A stretch of DNA of 64,000 bases, taken from Streptomyces bluensis. Its GTDB lineage: Bacteria > Actinomycetota > Actinomycetes > Streptomycetales > Streptomycetaceae. A model generated the notes under the pieces. That model was given only the letters and a program-made list of their open reading frames with translations. It was not told where the DNA came from and did no database searches. Both the position numbers and the translations under genes were made by a program. The stretch spans positions 34,490 to 98,489 of the forward strand of contig NZ_BMVM01000023.1 of NCBI RefSeq assembly GCF_014650715.1, in the 5' to 3' direction. Position 1 is the first letter of the stretch, and each line of letters begins with the position of its first letter. Shown piece by piece: positions 8,278 to 17,241 of this stretch.

Positions 8278-9048
8278 TCACGCATCGCGGTGCCGCAGCA
8301 GCACATACCCGCCCACCAGCGCCGCCAGCACCCACAGCACCATGATCCCCAGGCCACCCCACGGCCCGTACGGCGCGGCGTCGCCGGCCCGCGGGACGAC
8401 CTGCATGATCGTGCTGCCGGCCTGGTCGGGAAGGTAGCGGGCGACCTTCTTGGTCGCCGACACATTGCTGAGGATGTTGGACACGAGGAAGAAGAACGGC
8501 ATCAGGATGCCCAGCGCCGGCATCGGGCTGCGCAGCATCGCGGCCACGCCCATGGAGAACACCGCGATGAGCGTCATGTAGAGCGCGCCCCCTACGACCG
8601 CGCGCAGGACGCCGGGCTCGTCGAGCGACGTACGGTGCTCGCCGAGCATCGACTGTCCGAGGAGGAAGGCGACGAAGCTGGTCGCGAGCCCTACGGCGAA
8701 GGCGAGCGCGGTTGCCACGGTGATCTTGCTGAAGAGGAGCCGGCCGCGCTGCGGGACGGCGGCCAGCGAGGTGCGGATCATGCCGGTGCTGTACTCGTTC
8801 GACACCACCAGCACACCGAAGACGATCATCGCGAGCTGACCGAGACTCATCCCGGCGAAGCTCATGTACGTCGGGTCGAAGGCGGCCCTCTCCTCCGGGG
8901 GCAGGTGCTCCCAGTCGCGGCTCAGCAGCGCCGAGATCAGCATGCCGAGCGCGATCGTGACGACCGCCGCGATCCCGAGCGTCCACATCGTGGACGCCAC
9001 CGAACGGATCTTGGTCCACTCCGAACGGACGACCTGTACCGACGCCAC
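8278..9048 (-). CDS. ABC-2 type exporter permease (pair 1)
   Basis: 256 residues. The start is a GTG at 9048, two bases after the stop of the ATPase gene, giving VASVQVVRSEWTKIRSVASTMWTLGI; a longer frame upstream lies inside the ATPase gene and is rejected. Six membrane segments are evident (AAVVTIALGMLISALL, SLGQLAMIVFGVLVVSNEYSTG, ALAFAVGLATSFVAFLLG, AVVGGALYMTLIAVFSMGVAA, LGILMPFFFLVSNIL, GGLGIMVLWVLAALVGGYVLL). It closely resembles the permease at 5825-6694 but lacks the Pro-rich leader. Forms an exporter with the ATPase at 9051-10034. Confidence 0.92.
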   Translation of the reverse strand: MASVQVVRSEWTKIRSVASTMWTLGIAAVVTIALGMLISALLSRDWEHLPPEERAAFDPTYMSFAGMSLGQLAMIVFGVLVVSNEYSTGMIRTSLAAVPQRGRLLFSKITVATALAFAVGLATSFVAFLLGQSMLGEHRTSLDEPGVLRAVVGGALYMTLIAVFSMGVAAMLRSPMPALGILMPFFFLVSNILSNVSATKKVARYLPDQAGSTIMQVVPRAGDAAPYGPWGGLGIMVLWVLAALVGGYVLLRHRDA

Positions 9049-9050
9049 GC

Positions 9051-10034
9051 TCAGGCCCCCTTCTTCCAGCCGCTGCCCCACGCCTGCCGCGCGGACGCCG
9101 TCAGCGCCTCGTCGGGGACCGGGACGGCACCCGTGTGCGCGTGGTACTCCACCGACTCCGCCGTCAGCCGCATGAACGCCTCCTCCAGCGAGGCCTGCCG
9201 CGGACTCAGTTCGTGCAGCACGACCTGGTGCTGCGCGGCCAGGTCACCGATCCACTCGGGCTTGCCGCCGTCCACCTCAAGCGCCCCGCCGTCCGCGTCG
9301 ACCGCCGTGATCCCCGCCTCGCACAGCACGTCCAGCAACCGCTCCCGTTGCGGTGTACGGATCCGGACGTACGACCGGGAGTTCCGCTCGATGAAGTCCG
9401 CCATGGAGGTGTCGGCGAGGAGCCGGCCCTGACCGATGACGACGAGATGGTCGGCGGTCACCGCCATCTCGCTCATCAGGTGTGAGGAGACGAAGACGGT
9501 GCGTCCCTGCGCGGCGAGGGATTTCATCAGGGTGCGGATCCAGTGGATGCCCTCGGGGTCGAGCCCGTTGACCGGCTCGTCGAACATCAGGATCCGTGGA
9601 TCGCCGAGGAGCGCGCCCGCGATGCCGAGCCGCTGTCCCATGCCGTACGAGAATCCCTTGGCCTTCTTCCGGGCCACCGCCGTGAGGCCGACGGCGTCGA
9701 GGACCTCGGCCACGCGGCTCTTGGGGATGCCGTTGCTCTGTGCGAGGCACAGGAGGTGGTGGTAGGCACTGCGTCCGCCGTGCACGGCCTTCGCGTCGAG
9801 GAGCGCGCCGATGTACGTCAGCGGGTCCTTGAGCTGGTCGTAGCGCTTGCCGTCGATCCGCACCTCACCCATGGTCGGCCGGTCGAGCCCGAGCACCATC
9901 CGCATCGTCGTCGACTTGCCGGCCCCGTTCGGCCCGAGGAACCCGGTCACGATGCCGGGCCGGACGGTGAAGGTGAGGTTGTTGACCGCGACTTTCTCGC
10001 CGTAGCGCTTGGTCAGTGCCTCAAGCTCGATCAT
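9051..10034 (-). CDS. ABC exporter ATPase (pair 1)
   Basis: 327 residues, starting MIELEALTKRYGEKVAVNNL. Walker A is GFLGPNGAGKSTTMRM, the signature region GFSYGMGQRLGIAGAL, Walker B ILMFDEPVNGLDPEGI, and the switch FVSSHLMSEM. This PVNGLDPEG type belongs to ATPases of BcrA/drug-exporter systems. The C-terminal 100 residues are a regulatory extension with the LSPRQASLEEAFMRLT motif usual in this group. It is first in its two-gene operon, followed after 2 bases by the permease. Its paralogue is at 6691-7935. Substrate unknown. Confidence 0.93.
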   Translation of the reverse strand: MIELEALTKRYGEKVAVNNLTFTVRPGIVTGFLGPNGAGKSTTMRMVLGLDRPTMGEVRIDGKRYDQLKDPLTYIGALLDAKAVHGGRSAYHHLLCLAQSNGIPKSRVAEVLDAVGLTAVARKKAKGFSYGMGQRLGIAGALLGDPRILMFDEPVNGLDPEGIHWIRTLMKSLAAQGRTVFVSSHLMSEMAVTADHLVVIGQGRLLADTSMADFIERNSRSYVRIRTPQRERLLDVLCEAGITAVDADGGALEVDGGKPEWIGDLAAQHQVVLHELSPRQASLEEAFMRLTAESVEYHAHTGAVPVPDEALTASARQAWGSGWKKGA

Positions 10035-10084
10035 GGGCTCACGCTAAGACGGGGGCCCGGGGGCCGCCACTTGAGAAAACGCGC

Positions 10085-10123
10085 CACAGGCCCGCACCCT
10101 CCGGGGGGTGGTGCGGGCCTGTG
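10085..10123 (-). terminator. Terminator after filP
   Basis: CACAGGCCCGCACC (10085-10098) pairs perfectly with its complement at 10110-10123 around an 11-base GC loop. It lies 18 bases past the filP stop on the minus strand and before the ABC ATPase start, so it separates filP from the exporter operon. Confidence 0.7.
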
Positions 10124-10141
10124 CTGTCGTGTCGCTGCTGG

Positions 10142-11077
10142 TTACCGGGACTGCTGCGCCGGAACCCCGCGGGAGATCGGCTCGTCCTCGGCCGGCGAAC
10201 CGGCGGCGGCGACCGCGGCGCCCGTGAGCGTCGCGAGCATCTCGCGGACGTTCGTCAGCTGGGCGTTGATGCTGTCGCGGCGGTTGGTGAGAGCGGCCAG
10301 CTCGCGCTCGGATTCCGAACGGATGCGGTCGGCCTTGGCATTGGCGTCGGCCACGATGTCCTCGGCCTGGCGCTGGGCCGTCTCCACCGTCTGGCGGGCG
10401 CGGCGCTCGGCGTCCGTGCGCAGCTTCTCCGCCTCCAGACGGAGCTGCTCGGCGCGGTGCTCGATCTCGGCGAGGCGCTTCTCGGCCTTGGCCTGACGGG
10501 ACGCCAGGTCGCGCTCGGACTGCTCGCGGCGCTTGGCGAGGTTCGTCTCGAAGTCCGCGGCGGCCTGAGCGGCCTTGGCGCGCGTCTCCTCGAAGAGGGC
10601 GTCCGCCTCCTCGCGCTTGGACTGCGCGTCCTTCTGCGCCTCGGCCCGCAGCTGGGAGGCGTCGCTCTTGGCCTTCTCGACGATCCGGACGCCCTCGTCC
10701 TCGGCCTTGGCCTTGCGCTCCGCAGCGAACGACTCCGCGTCGTTGCGCACCTGCTGGGCCGCCGACTCGGCGAGCTCGCGGTGCTGCTCGGCGGCGCGAC
10801 GGGCCTCCTCGCGCAGGTCCTTCGCCTCCTCCTCGGCGAGACGGAGGATCTTCTCGACGCGCGCGCCGAGACCGGCGTACGACGGCTCGGCGTCGGTGAC
10901 CTGAGCCTGGGCGTTCTGCGTTTCGAGGTGGAGCTCCTCGATGCGCTTTTCCAGAGCTGTGATGCGAGCCAGAGCGCTGTCACGGTCGGAGACGAGCTTC
11001 GAAATGCGTTCGTCCACCTGAGCGCGGTCGTACCCACGCCGCACAAGCTCGAAGCCGTAGGGGGAAGTGTCGCTCAT
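10142..11077 (-). CDS. filP: FilP, intermediate-filament-like coiled-coil protein
   Basis: 311 residues, the length of S. coelicolor FilP. The N-terminus MSDTSPYGFELVRRGYDRAQVDERI is a DivIVA-like segment; the rest is almost unbroken coiled coil rich in Ala, Glu, Arg and Lys (for example RAEAQKDAQSKREEADALFE), with the last 20 residues disordered. FilP is known to form a cytoskeletal network behind the growing hyphal tip, to bind DivIVA and to give the cell stiffness. Old annotations call it a cellulose-binding protein. Scy is encoded just upstream on the same strand with a 193-base gap, so separate promoters are likely. The terminator at 10085-10123 follows. Confidence 0.95.
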   Translation of the reverse strand: MSDTSPYGFELVRRGYDRAQVDERISKLVSDRDSALARITALEKRIEELHLETQNAQAQVTDAEPSYAGLGARVEKILRLAEEEAKDLREEARRAAEQHRELAESAAQQVRNDAESFAAERKAKAEDEGVRIVEKAKSDASQLRAEAQKDAQSKREEADALFEETRAKAAQAAADFETNLAKRREQSERDLASRQAKAEKRLAEIEHRAEQLRLEAEKLRTDAERRARQTVETAQRQAEDIVADANAKADRIRSESERELAALTNRRDSINAQLTNVREMLATLTGAAVAAAGSPAEDEPISRGVPAQQSR

Positions 11078-11270
11078 GGGGTTCCTGTCGAATGAGACCG
11101 GTGAGGTGATAAGGGGAATCCTAGGGGGCGAAGCGGCGTGTCATCGAGCAGATGCACCGTTTGATCTGGAGAATCACGCTCCTTTTGAGTGCGAACCACC
11201 AGATTACGTGCCGGAAGCGCTGCGTCGAGGGCTCCGGCACCCTCCGCCAAGCACGGATCGGCGCCTCTGG

Positions 11271-14200
11271 CTAGCCATCTGACACCTTGCCACCCGATCG
11301 GGGTGCGCCCACCGTGGCGCCGGCCTTGACGCCGCCGTCCTTGCCGCTCGACGGGGCCTCAAAAGACTCCAACGCCTCCAGGACGTCCTGGACACGGGAG
11401 ATCTCCGCATTGATGTCCTCACGGCGCCGCACGAGGACCTCCAGCTCACGCTTGCCCTCCTCGACCGTGGCCCGCGCCTCGCGGATCGCCTCGGCCTTGA
11501 GCTCCTCGGCCTCCCGGACGAGCGTGTTCTTCTTCTGCTCGGCCTCCTTCAGGAGCCCCTCGGCCTTCTTCACGGCGGCGATACGTACCTTGCCCGCCTC
11601 GGAGTTGGCCTCGGAGACCAGTTCCTTGGCCTTCGCCTGGGCCTTCTCCAACTGCTCCTCGGCGGCCTTGATGAGCGCGTCACACCGGTCGCCCGCGGCC
11701 CTCATCGTCTCGGCCGACTCGCGGCGGGCCCGCTCGTGCAGCGCCTCGATCTCGCCCGTGATGCGGTCGCGCAGTTCCTCCGCGCGCTCTCTGATCGCGG
11801 TGGCGTCCCGCCGCGCGCCGACCAGCAGCTCGTCCGCGTCGGCACGGGCCCGCTCCACGCGGGAGTTGCCCTCCCGGGTCGCCTCCGAGACCAGGCGGTC
11901 GGCCTCCGTACGCGCCGCGCCGACCATGGTGTCGGCCTGCGCCTCGGCGTCCGCGGTGGTCTTGTGCGCGGTCGCCTGCGCCTCGGAGATCAGCTTGTCG
12001 GCCTCGGCGGCCGTCTCCGTGATCAGCTTGTCGACCTGCTCGGCCGCCTCGGAACGCCGCTTGTTGGCGTCCTTGCGGGCCTCGTCCAGCAGCCGGTCGG
12101 CCGCATCGCGCCCGGCCGTGGTGAGCCGCTCGGCCTCGGCCTCCGCGTCGGCCCTGAGCCGCTCGGCCTCGGCGCGGACCCGCTCGGCGTGCTGCTGCGC
12201 GGAACCGACCGTCTCGGCCGCCTCGGCGCGCAGCCGCTCGGCCTCACCGGTCGCGTCCGCGAGGAGCTTGTCGGCCTTCGCGACGGACTCGGCGCGCCGC
12301 CGCTCGACCTCCGCGGCCGTCTCGCTGGTGAGCCGCTCCGCCTCGGCCGTCACCTCGGTGATGAGGGTGTCGGCCTGGGTGGCCGCGTCCGAGCGGATCC
12401 GGTTCGCGTCCTCGCGGGCCTCCGCACGGGCGCGCGAAGCCTCCTGCTCGGCGGCCGCGATGGTGTCCGACGCCTCGGTGCGTACCCGCTGGGCGTGATC
12501 GGACGCCTCGGCGCGCAGCCGCTCGGCCTCCCCGATCGCCTCCGAAACCGTGCGCTCCGCGAGCGACTTGGCGGCATCCGACTCCGCCGCCGCCTCGCGC
12601 CGGATCCGGGCCGCGTCCTCACTGGCCCGCTCCCGCTCGGCGTACGCGTCGGCGCGAACCCGGTCCGACTCCTCCTCGGCTTCCCGCCGCATACGGTCCG
12701 CCACATGCTCGGCGGCGTTGCGCAGCCCGGCGATCTCCTCCTGGGCCTGCTCGTGCAGCCCGGCCACGGAGTCACGCACCTGCTGGGCGTGCTGCTCGGC
12801 GGCCGACACCATCTCGGTGGCCCGCCGGTCGGCCTCCTCGACCAGCCGCAGCGCCTCGGCCTCGGCCTCCTCCACGCGCTTGCGCGCCGAGGCCAGCAGT
12901 TCCTCGCTCTGCTCCCGGGCCCGCTCGCGCTCCTGGTCGGCCTCCTGCCGGGCGGCGCCGAGGAGTTCCTCCGCCTCGCGGCGGCGCCGGGCGGCCTCCT
13001 CCTGTGCGGCGGCCAGCGTCTCGGCGCTCTCGGCCGCCAGCCGCTCGGCCGCGGCCAGCGCCTCGGCCCGCACCCGGTCGGCGGTGTCCTGCGCCTCCGA
13101 CTTCAGCCGCTCCGCCTCGGCCGCGGCCTCCGACCGCAGGCGTACGGCGATGGCCTCGCCCTCGGCCCGGGACGCGGACGCGTCGGAGGCGGCCTCGTCG
13201 CGCATCCGCTCGGCCTCGGCCTCGGCCTGCGCCTGGAGCGTACGAATCCGCTCGGCGGCCTCGGAACGCAGCCGGTCGGTCTCCTCGGCGGCCTCACGGC
13301 GGATCCGCTCCGCCTCCGCGCGGGCGTCGCTGAGCGCCTGCTCCGCCGAGGCGAGCCGCTGTTCGGCCTCGGAGCGCAGCCGGTTCAGCTCCTCGGCGGC
13401 CTCCTCCTCGCGGGACGCGACCGCGCGCTCCGTCTCCTCGCGCAGCTCACGGGCCGCGCGCTCGGCCTCTTCCTTGATGGCCTCGGACTGCTCGACGGCC
13501 TCGGCGCGGTGCCGCTCGGCCTCCTTGCGGGTGCGGTCCAGGGTCTCCTCGGCCTGGCGGCGCAGCGTCGAGGCACGCTCGATGGCCTCCGTACGGACCT
13601 TCTCGCTGTCCGTCGTGGCCGACGTCCGCAGCTCGTCCGCGTCCGCCTTCGCCTTGGCCAGCAGCTCCTCGGCGGTCTTGGCCGCCTCCTCGATCTGCTG
13701 GACGGCCTCGCGGCGTGCCTCGGAGCGGATGCGCTCGCCCTCGGCGACCCCGTCGGCCCGGAGCTGCTCGGCCTCGCCGCGCAGACGGCGCGCCTCCTCC
13801 TGCAACTCCACCGTCTTGGCGCGGTACTCCGCGGTGTCGTCCTTCGCCGCGCCCTTGAGCTGCTCGGCCAGGTCGTGCGCCTCGGCACGCAGCCGGTCCG
13901 CCTCGGCCTCGGCCTCCCGGCGGATCCGCTCGGCCTCCTCGGCTGCCGTCTTGGTGGTGTTCCTGGCGTCCTCCGACGCCTTGTTGAGGACGTCCTCGGC
14001 CGTCTTCGCGGTCTTGGCGAGCTGAGAGGCGGATTCCTCCGCGGTGATGCTGCGAGCCTTCTCGGCCGCCTCGGCGAGGATCTTCTCGGCCTCGGCGCGG
14101 GCGTCCGCGACGATGTCCTCGGCGGCGGCCTTGGTGCTCTCGGCCTCCTTCGTGGCCTCCTGGACCAGACGGGCGACCTGTTCCTTCGCCGTCCGTGTGC

Positions 14201-15119
14201 GCTGCTCGTTCGTCGACTCGGCGTTCGCCAGCGCCTTGGCCGCGGCCTCCTTGGCCTCGGCGACCACCTTGTCGGCCTCGGCGCGGGCCTTCTGCAGCGC
14301 CGTCTCGGCCTCGGCCATGCGCTGCTCGGCGGCCCGGCTCAGCTCGGTGGCCTGACGGCGTGCGCTGTCCGACTCGCTCGCGGAGGTGGAACGCAGCTGC
14401 TCGGCGTGCTCGGTGGCCTCCTGGGCCTGAGTGGAGGCGGCGTTCAGCAGCCGCTCGGCGTCGGCGCGGGCCCGGCGCAGGATCTGGTCCGCCTCGGCAC
14501 GGGCCGACTCCGCCTCGTCCTGGAGCCGCTGACGGGCCTCGCTCGCGACCCGCTCGGCCTCGGCACGGGCCGCGGCGAGCGCCTGGTCGGCCTCGGCACG
14601 GGACTGGTCCAGCAGACGGCGGGCCTGCTGCTCGGTGCGGGCACGCAGCTGCTCCGCCCAGGCCACGTTCTCGTTGACGTGCGACTCGACGGTCTGGCGG
14701 CGCTCGGAGAGCTCCTGGTCGAGCTGCTGGCGGCGCGACACCGCCTCGGCGTGCAGTTCGGCCTGGAGGCGGGCGGCCTGCTCGGCGTGCTCCTGGAGGA
14801 TGCGCTGGGTCTGCGCGCGCGCCTGGCTCAGCTCGCGCTCGGCCTCGGCGCGCAGCTGGTCGGCCTGCACCTGGGCCTGACGGAGCATCTGATCGGCCTG
14901 GTAGCCGATGTCGGACCCGTCGAACGCGGGTCGGGACATGAGGGTGCGGCGCGCCTCGTGAAGCTTGGCGCGCAGCACCTCGACCTGGTAGCCGAGGTCC
15001 TCGGCGTGCTGGATCGCCTTTTCCCGCTCGGTCTTCAGCCGCTCCATCTCGGCCTCGAACCGAGAGAGGTGGTCGACGTCAGCCGCCGGCTCTCGCTCCT
15101 GGCGTTCGTAGCCCCGCAC
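11271..15119 (-). CDS. scy: Scy, giant coiled-coil polarity scaffold
   Basis: About 1282 residues. A short start VRGYERQEREPAADVDHLSRF with the DivIVA-like segment GYQVEVLRAKLHEARR leads into about 1100 residues of near-continuous coiled coil built from repeated blocks of the type AEAERLRAEA. In S. coelicolor Scy (about 1300 residues) organises the tip-organising centre with DivIVA and FilP, controls new branch sites and recruits ParA. The GTG at 15119 follows GGGA at a suitable distance and gives the family N-terminus; the alternative is TTG at 15149. The C-terminus (from about ETFE-like SFEAPSSGKDGG onward) is disordered. The long open frame on the opposite strand is a codon-bias artefact. 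Confidence 0.95.
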   Translation of the reverse strand: MRGYERQEREPAADVDHLSRFEAEMERLKTEREKAIQHAEDLGYQVEVLRAKLHEARRTLMSRPAFDGSDIGYQADQMLRQAQVQADQLRAEAERELSQARAQTQRILQEHAEQAARLQAELHAEAVSRRQQLDQELSERRQTVESHVNENVAWAEQLRARTEQQARRLLDQSRAEADQALAAARAEAERVASEARQRLQDEAESARAEADQILRRARADAERLLNAASTQAQEATEHAEQLRSTSASESDSARRQATELSRAAEQRMAEAETALQKARAEADKVVAEAKEAAAKALANAESTNEQRTRTAKEQVARLVQEATKEAESTKAAAEDIVADARAEAEKILAEAAEKARSITAEESASQLAKTAKTAEDVLNKASEDARNTTKTAAEEAERIRREAEAEADRLRAEAHDLAEQLKGAAKDDTAEYRAKTVELQEEARRLRGEAEQLRADGVAEGERIRSEARREAVQQIEEAAKTAEELLAKAKADADELRTSATTDSEKVRTEAIERASTLRRQAEETLDRTRKEAERHRAEAVEQSEAIKEEAERAARELREETERAVASREEEAAEELNRLRSEAEQRLASAEQALSDARAEAERIRREAAEETDRLRSEAAERIRTLQAQAEAEAERMRDEAASDASASRAEGEAIAVRLRSEAAAEAERLKSEAQDTADRVRAEALAAAERLAAESAETLAAAQEEAARRRREAEELLGAARQEADQERERAREQSEELLASARKRVEEAEAEALRLVEEADRRATEMVSAAEQHAQQVRDSVAGLHEQAQEEIAGLRNAAEHVADRMRREAEEESDRVRADAYAERERASEDAARIRREAAAESDAAKSLAERTVSEAIGEAERLRAEASDHAQRVRTEASDTIAAAEQEASRARAEAREDANRIRSDAATQADTLITEVTAEAERLTSETAAEVERRRAESVAKADKLLADATGEAERLRAEAAETVGSAQQHAERVRAEAERLRADAEAEAERLTTAGRDAADRLLDEARKDANKRRSEAAEQVDKLITETAAEADKLISEAQATAHKTTADAEAQADTMVGAARTEADRLVSEATREGNSRVERARADADELLVGARRDATAIRERAEELRDRITGEIEALHERARRESAETMRAAGDRCDALIKAAEEQLEKAQAKAKELVSEANSEAGKVRIAAVKKAEGLLKEAEQKKNTLVREAEELKAEAIREARATVEEGKRELEVLVRRREDINAEISRVQDVLEALESFEAPSSGKDGGVKAGATVGAPRSGGKVSDG

Positions 15120-15361
15120 TGCGCGGTCCCATCCGTCCCCTGGTCGCAAGCTTCTCCAAACGAGCTCCGTCCAACCGCCGAACGGGGCCCCCGGGGAATG
15201 GTGTCAGATCAACGGCGGAGCGCGGGCTGCCGCCCTAACCCTCGTCCCCCGAAACCTGGACCCCGGCCCTTGGATCCCGTCGTCGGAAGGCGGCAGGATC
15301 CGGGCCGCCTCCTCACAAGGCGACGGCCGACACCAACCCTACCGGCCCCTATGTACGGGGG

Positions 15362-15802
15362 TCAGTGCTCAGGTGACTCAACCGGTGCCGAAGTGACCAG
15401 TTCTGTCAGTACGCCATGGCAATCCTTGGGGTGCAGGAACGTGATCCGTGACCCCATGGAACCGCGCCGGGGCTCGTCGTACAGGACCCGCACTCCCTTG
15501 TCGCGGATCTCGGCGGCGTCCCCGTCCACGTCTGCCGTACCGAACGCGATGTGGTGGACCCCCTCGCCGTTCTTCGCCAGCCACTTCGCGACGGTGGAGT
15601 CCTCCCGGGTCGGCTCCAGGAGCTGGAGGTACGACGCGCCGCCGTCGTCCGTGCCGTTGATCCTGAGCATGGCCTCGCGCACGCCCTGCTCCTCGTTGAC
15701 CTCGGAGTGGAACACCTCGAAGCCGTACGTGGCCCGGTAGAACTCGACGGACGCGTCGAGGTCGAAACAGGCAATCCCGATGTGGTCGATTCGCGTCAGC
15801 AT
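15362..15802 (-). CDS. mce: Methylmalonyl-CoA epimerase
   Basis: 146 residues, the full size of the family, made of two VOC (glyoxalase-fold) modules. It interconverts the R and S forms of methylmalonyl-CoA so that the mutase can pass it to succinyl-CoA, or so that polyketide synthesis can use it. Expected metal ligands are present: His7 in MLTRIDHIGIACFDLD, Gln in SYLQLLEP, His in GVHHIAFGT and Glu in GVLTELV. It is divergent from the thiolase gene, with meaB just beyond, forming a short-chain acyl-CoA block. Confidence 0.93.
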   Translation of the reverse strand: MLTRIDHIGIACFDLDASVEFYRATYGFEVFHSEVNEEQGVREAMLRINGTDDGGASYLQLLEPTREDSTVAKWLAKNGEGVHHIAFGTADVDGDAAEIRDKGVRVLYDEPRRGSMGSRITFLHPKDCHGVLTELVTSAPVESPEH

Positions 15803-15950
15803 GATGTCAGTGCACCGCTACCGGAGCGGTTACGCAACGTGCGCGCGATCACACCGACGGCCAGATGACGCGATGGCCTACCGCTCAGTACATTCGAAGT
15901 AAACCCTCGTTCACTCCTCGGCTGTGAAGCCGGATAGGGGATCGCACCTC

Positions 15951-17153
15951 ATGACTGGAACGAACGGCAACACATCGGTGATCGTCGCGGGCGCGCGTAC
16001 GCCCATGGGGCGGCTGCTCGGTTCCCTGAAGTCCTTCTCCGGAGCCGACCTCGGCGGCTTCGCGATCAAGGCCGCCCTCGACCGTGCGGGGATCGGTGGC
16101 GACCAGGTGCAGTACGTGATCATGGGCCAGGTGCTGCAGGCCGGGGCGGGGCAGATCCCGGCGCGCCAGGCCGCGGTCAAGGCGGGCATCCCGATGAACG
16201 TCCCGGCGCTCACCATCAACAAGGTGTGCCTCTCGGGCCTCGACGCCATCGCGCTCGCGGACCAGTTGATCCGGGCGGGTGAGTTCGACGTGATCGTCGC
16301 GGGTGGCCAGGAGTCCATGACGAACGCCCCCCACCTGCTGCCCAAGTCCCGCGAGGGCTACAAGTACGGCGCGGTCGAGATGCTCGACGCGATGGCCCAC
16401 GACGGTCTGACCGACTCCTTCGAGAACATCGCCATGGGCGAGTCGACGGAGAGGCACAACACGAAGCTGGGCATCGGCAGGGCCGAGCAGGACGAGATCG
16501 CGGCCCTCTCGCACCAGCGTGCCGCGGCCGCGCAGAAGAACGGCGTCTTCGAGGCGGAGATCACGCCTGTCGAGATCCCGCAGCGCAAGGGTGACCCGAT
16601 TGTTTTCAGCCAGGACGAGGGCATCCGCGGCGAGACGACGGCCGAGTCGCTGGGCAAGCTGCGTCCGGCCTTCACCAAGGACGGGACCATCACGGCGGGC
16701 TCCGCCTCCCAGATCTCGGACGGTGCGGCGGCCGTGGTCGTGATGAGCAAGGCCAAGGCGGAGGAGCTCGGCCTGGAGTGGATCGCGGAGATCGGCGCGC
16801 ACGGCAACGTGGCGGGGCCGGACAACTCCCTGCAGTCCCAGCCGTCGAACGCCATCGCGCACGCGCTGAAGAAGGAGGGCCTCGATGTCGCGGACCTCGA
16901 TCTGATCGAGATCAACGAGGCCTTCGCCGCGGTCGCCGTCCAGTCAATGAAGGACCTCGGAGTGTCCCCGGAAAGGGTGAACGTCAACGGTGGCGCCATC
17001 GCCCTCGGCCACCCGATCGGCATGTCCGGCGCCCGTCTGGTCCTCCACCTGGCGCTGGAGCTGCGGCGGCGGGGCGGTGGCGTGGGCGCGGCCGCGCTGT
17101 GCGGTGGCGGCGGGCAGGGAGACGCGCTGATCGTGCGGGTACCCAAGCCCTGA
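15951..17153 (+). CDS. Acetyl-CoA C-acetyltransferase (thiolase II)
   Basis: 400 residues. It joins two acetyl-CoA into acetoacetyl-CoA, or cleaves acetoacetyl-CoA. The nucleophile is in INKVCLSGLDAIALAD (Cys about residue 92), the His in GGAIALGHPIGMSGAR and the second Cys in ALCGGGGQGDA, so the thiolase triad is complete. ATG at 15951 gives the family start MTGTNGNTSVIVAGARTPMG; a GTG at 15924 is possible but adds an unrelated tail. It is followed 88 bases later by meaB on the same strand and is divergent from the epimerase. Confidence 0.93.
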   Translation: MTGTNGNTSVIVAGARTPMGRLLGSLKSFSGADLGGFAIKAALDRAGIGGDQVQYVIMGQVLQAGAGQIPARQAAVKAGIPMNVPALTINKVCLSGLDAIALADQLIRAGEFDVIVAGGQESMTNAPHLLPKSREGYKYGAVEMLDAMAHDGLTDSFENIAMGESTERHNTKLGIGRAEQDEIAALSHQRAAAAQKNGVFEAEITPVEIPQRKGDPIVFSQDEGIRGETTAESLGKLRPAFTKDGTITAGSASQISDGAAAVVVMSKAKAEELGLEWIAEIGAHGNVAGPDNSLQSQPSNAIAHALKKEGLDVADLDLIEINEAFAAVAVQSMKDLGVSPERVNVNGGAIALGHPIGMSGARLVLHLALELRRRGGGVGAAALCGGGGQGDALIVRVPKP

Positions 17154-17200
17154 CCCCGCGGTACACCCACCCATCGCCTTGGATCTCACCGGGTCTCACG

Positions 17201-17225
17201 GGACTCGGACTCGGACTCGGACTCG
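17201..17225. repeat. Hexamer tandem repeat
   Basis: Four copies of GGACTC in a row lie between the thiolase stop and the meaB ribosome site. This is a slippage-prone microsatellite; no function can be seen. Confidence 0.8.
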
Positions 17226-17241
17226 CTGAACGGGAGCTGTG

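Noticed and set aside
15149..15149. TTG at 15149 as the start of scy
   Set aside because: GTG at 15119 has a better ribosome site and gives the family N-terminus.
11736..15740. A 1334-residue open frame opposite scy
   Set aside because: It is the complement of Scy repeats; Leu/Gly/Arg monotony, no ribosome site and no family. Scy on the minus strand explains the bases.
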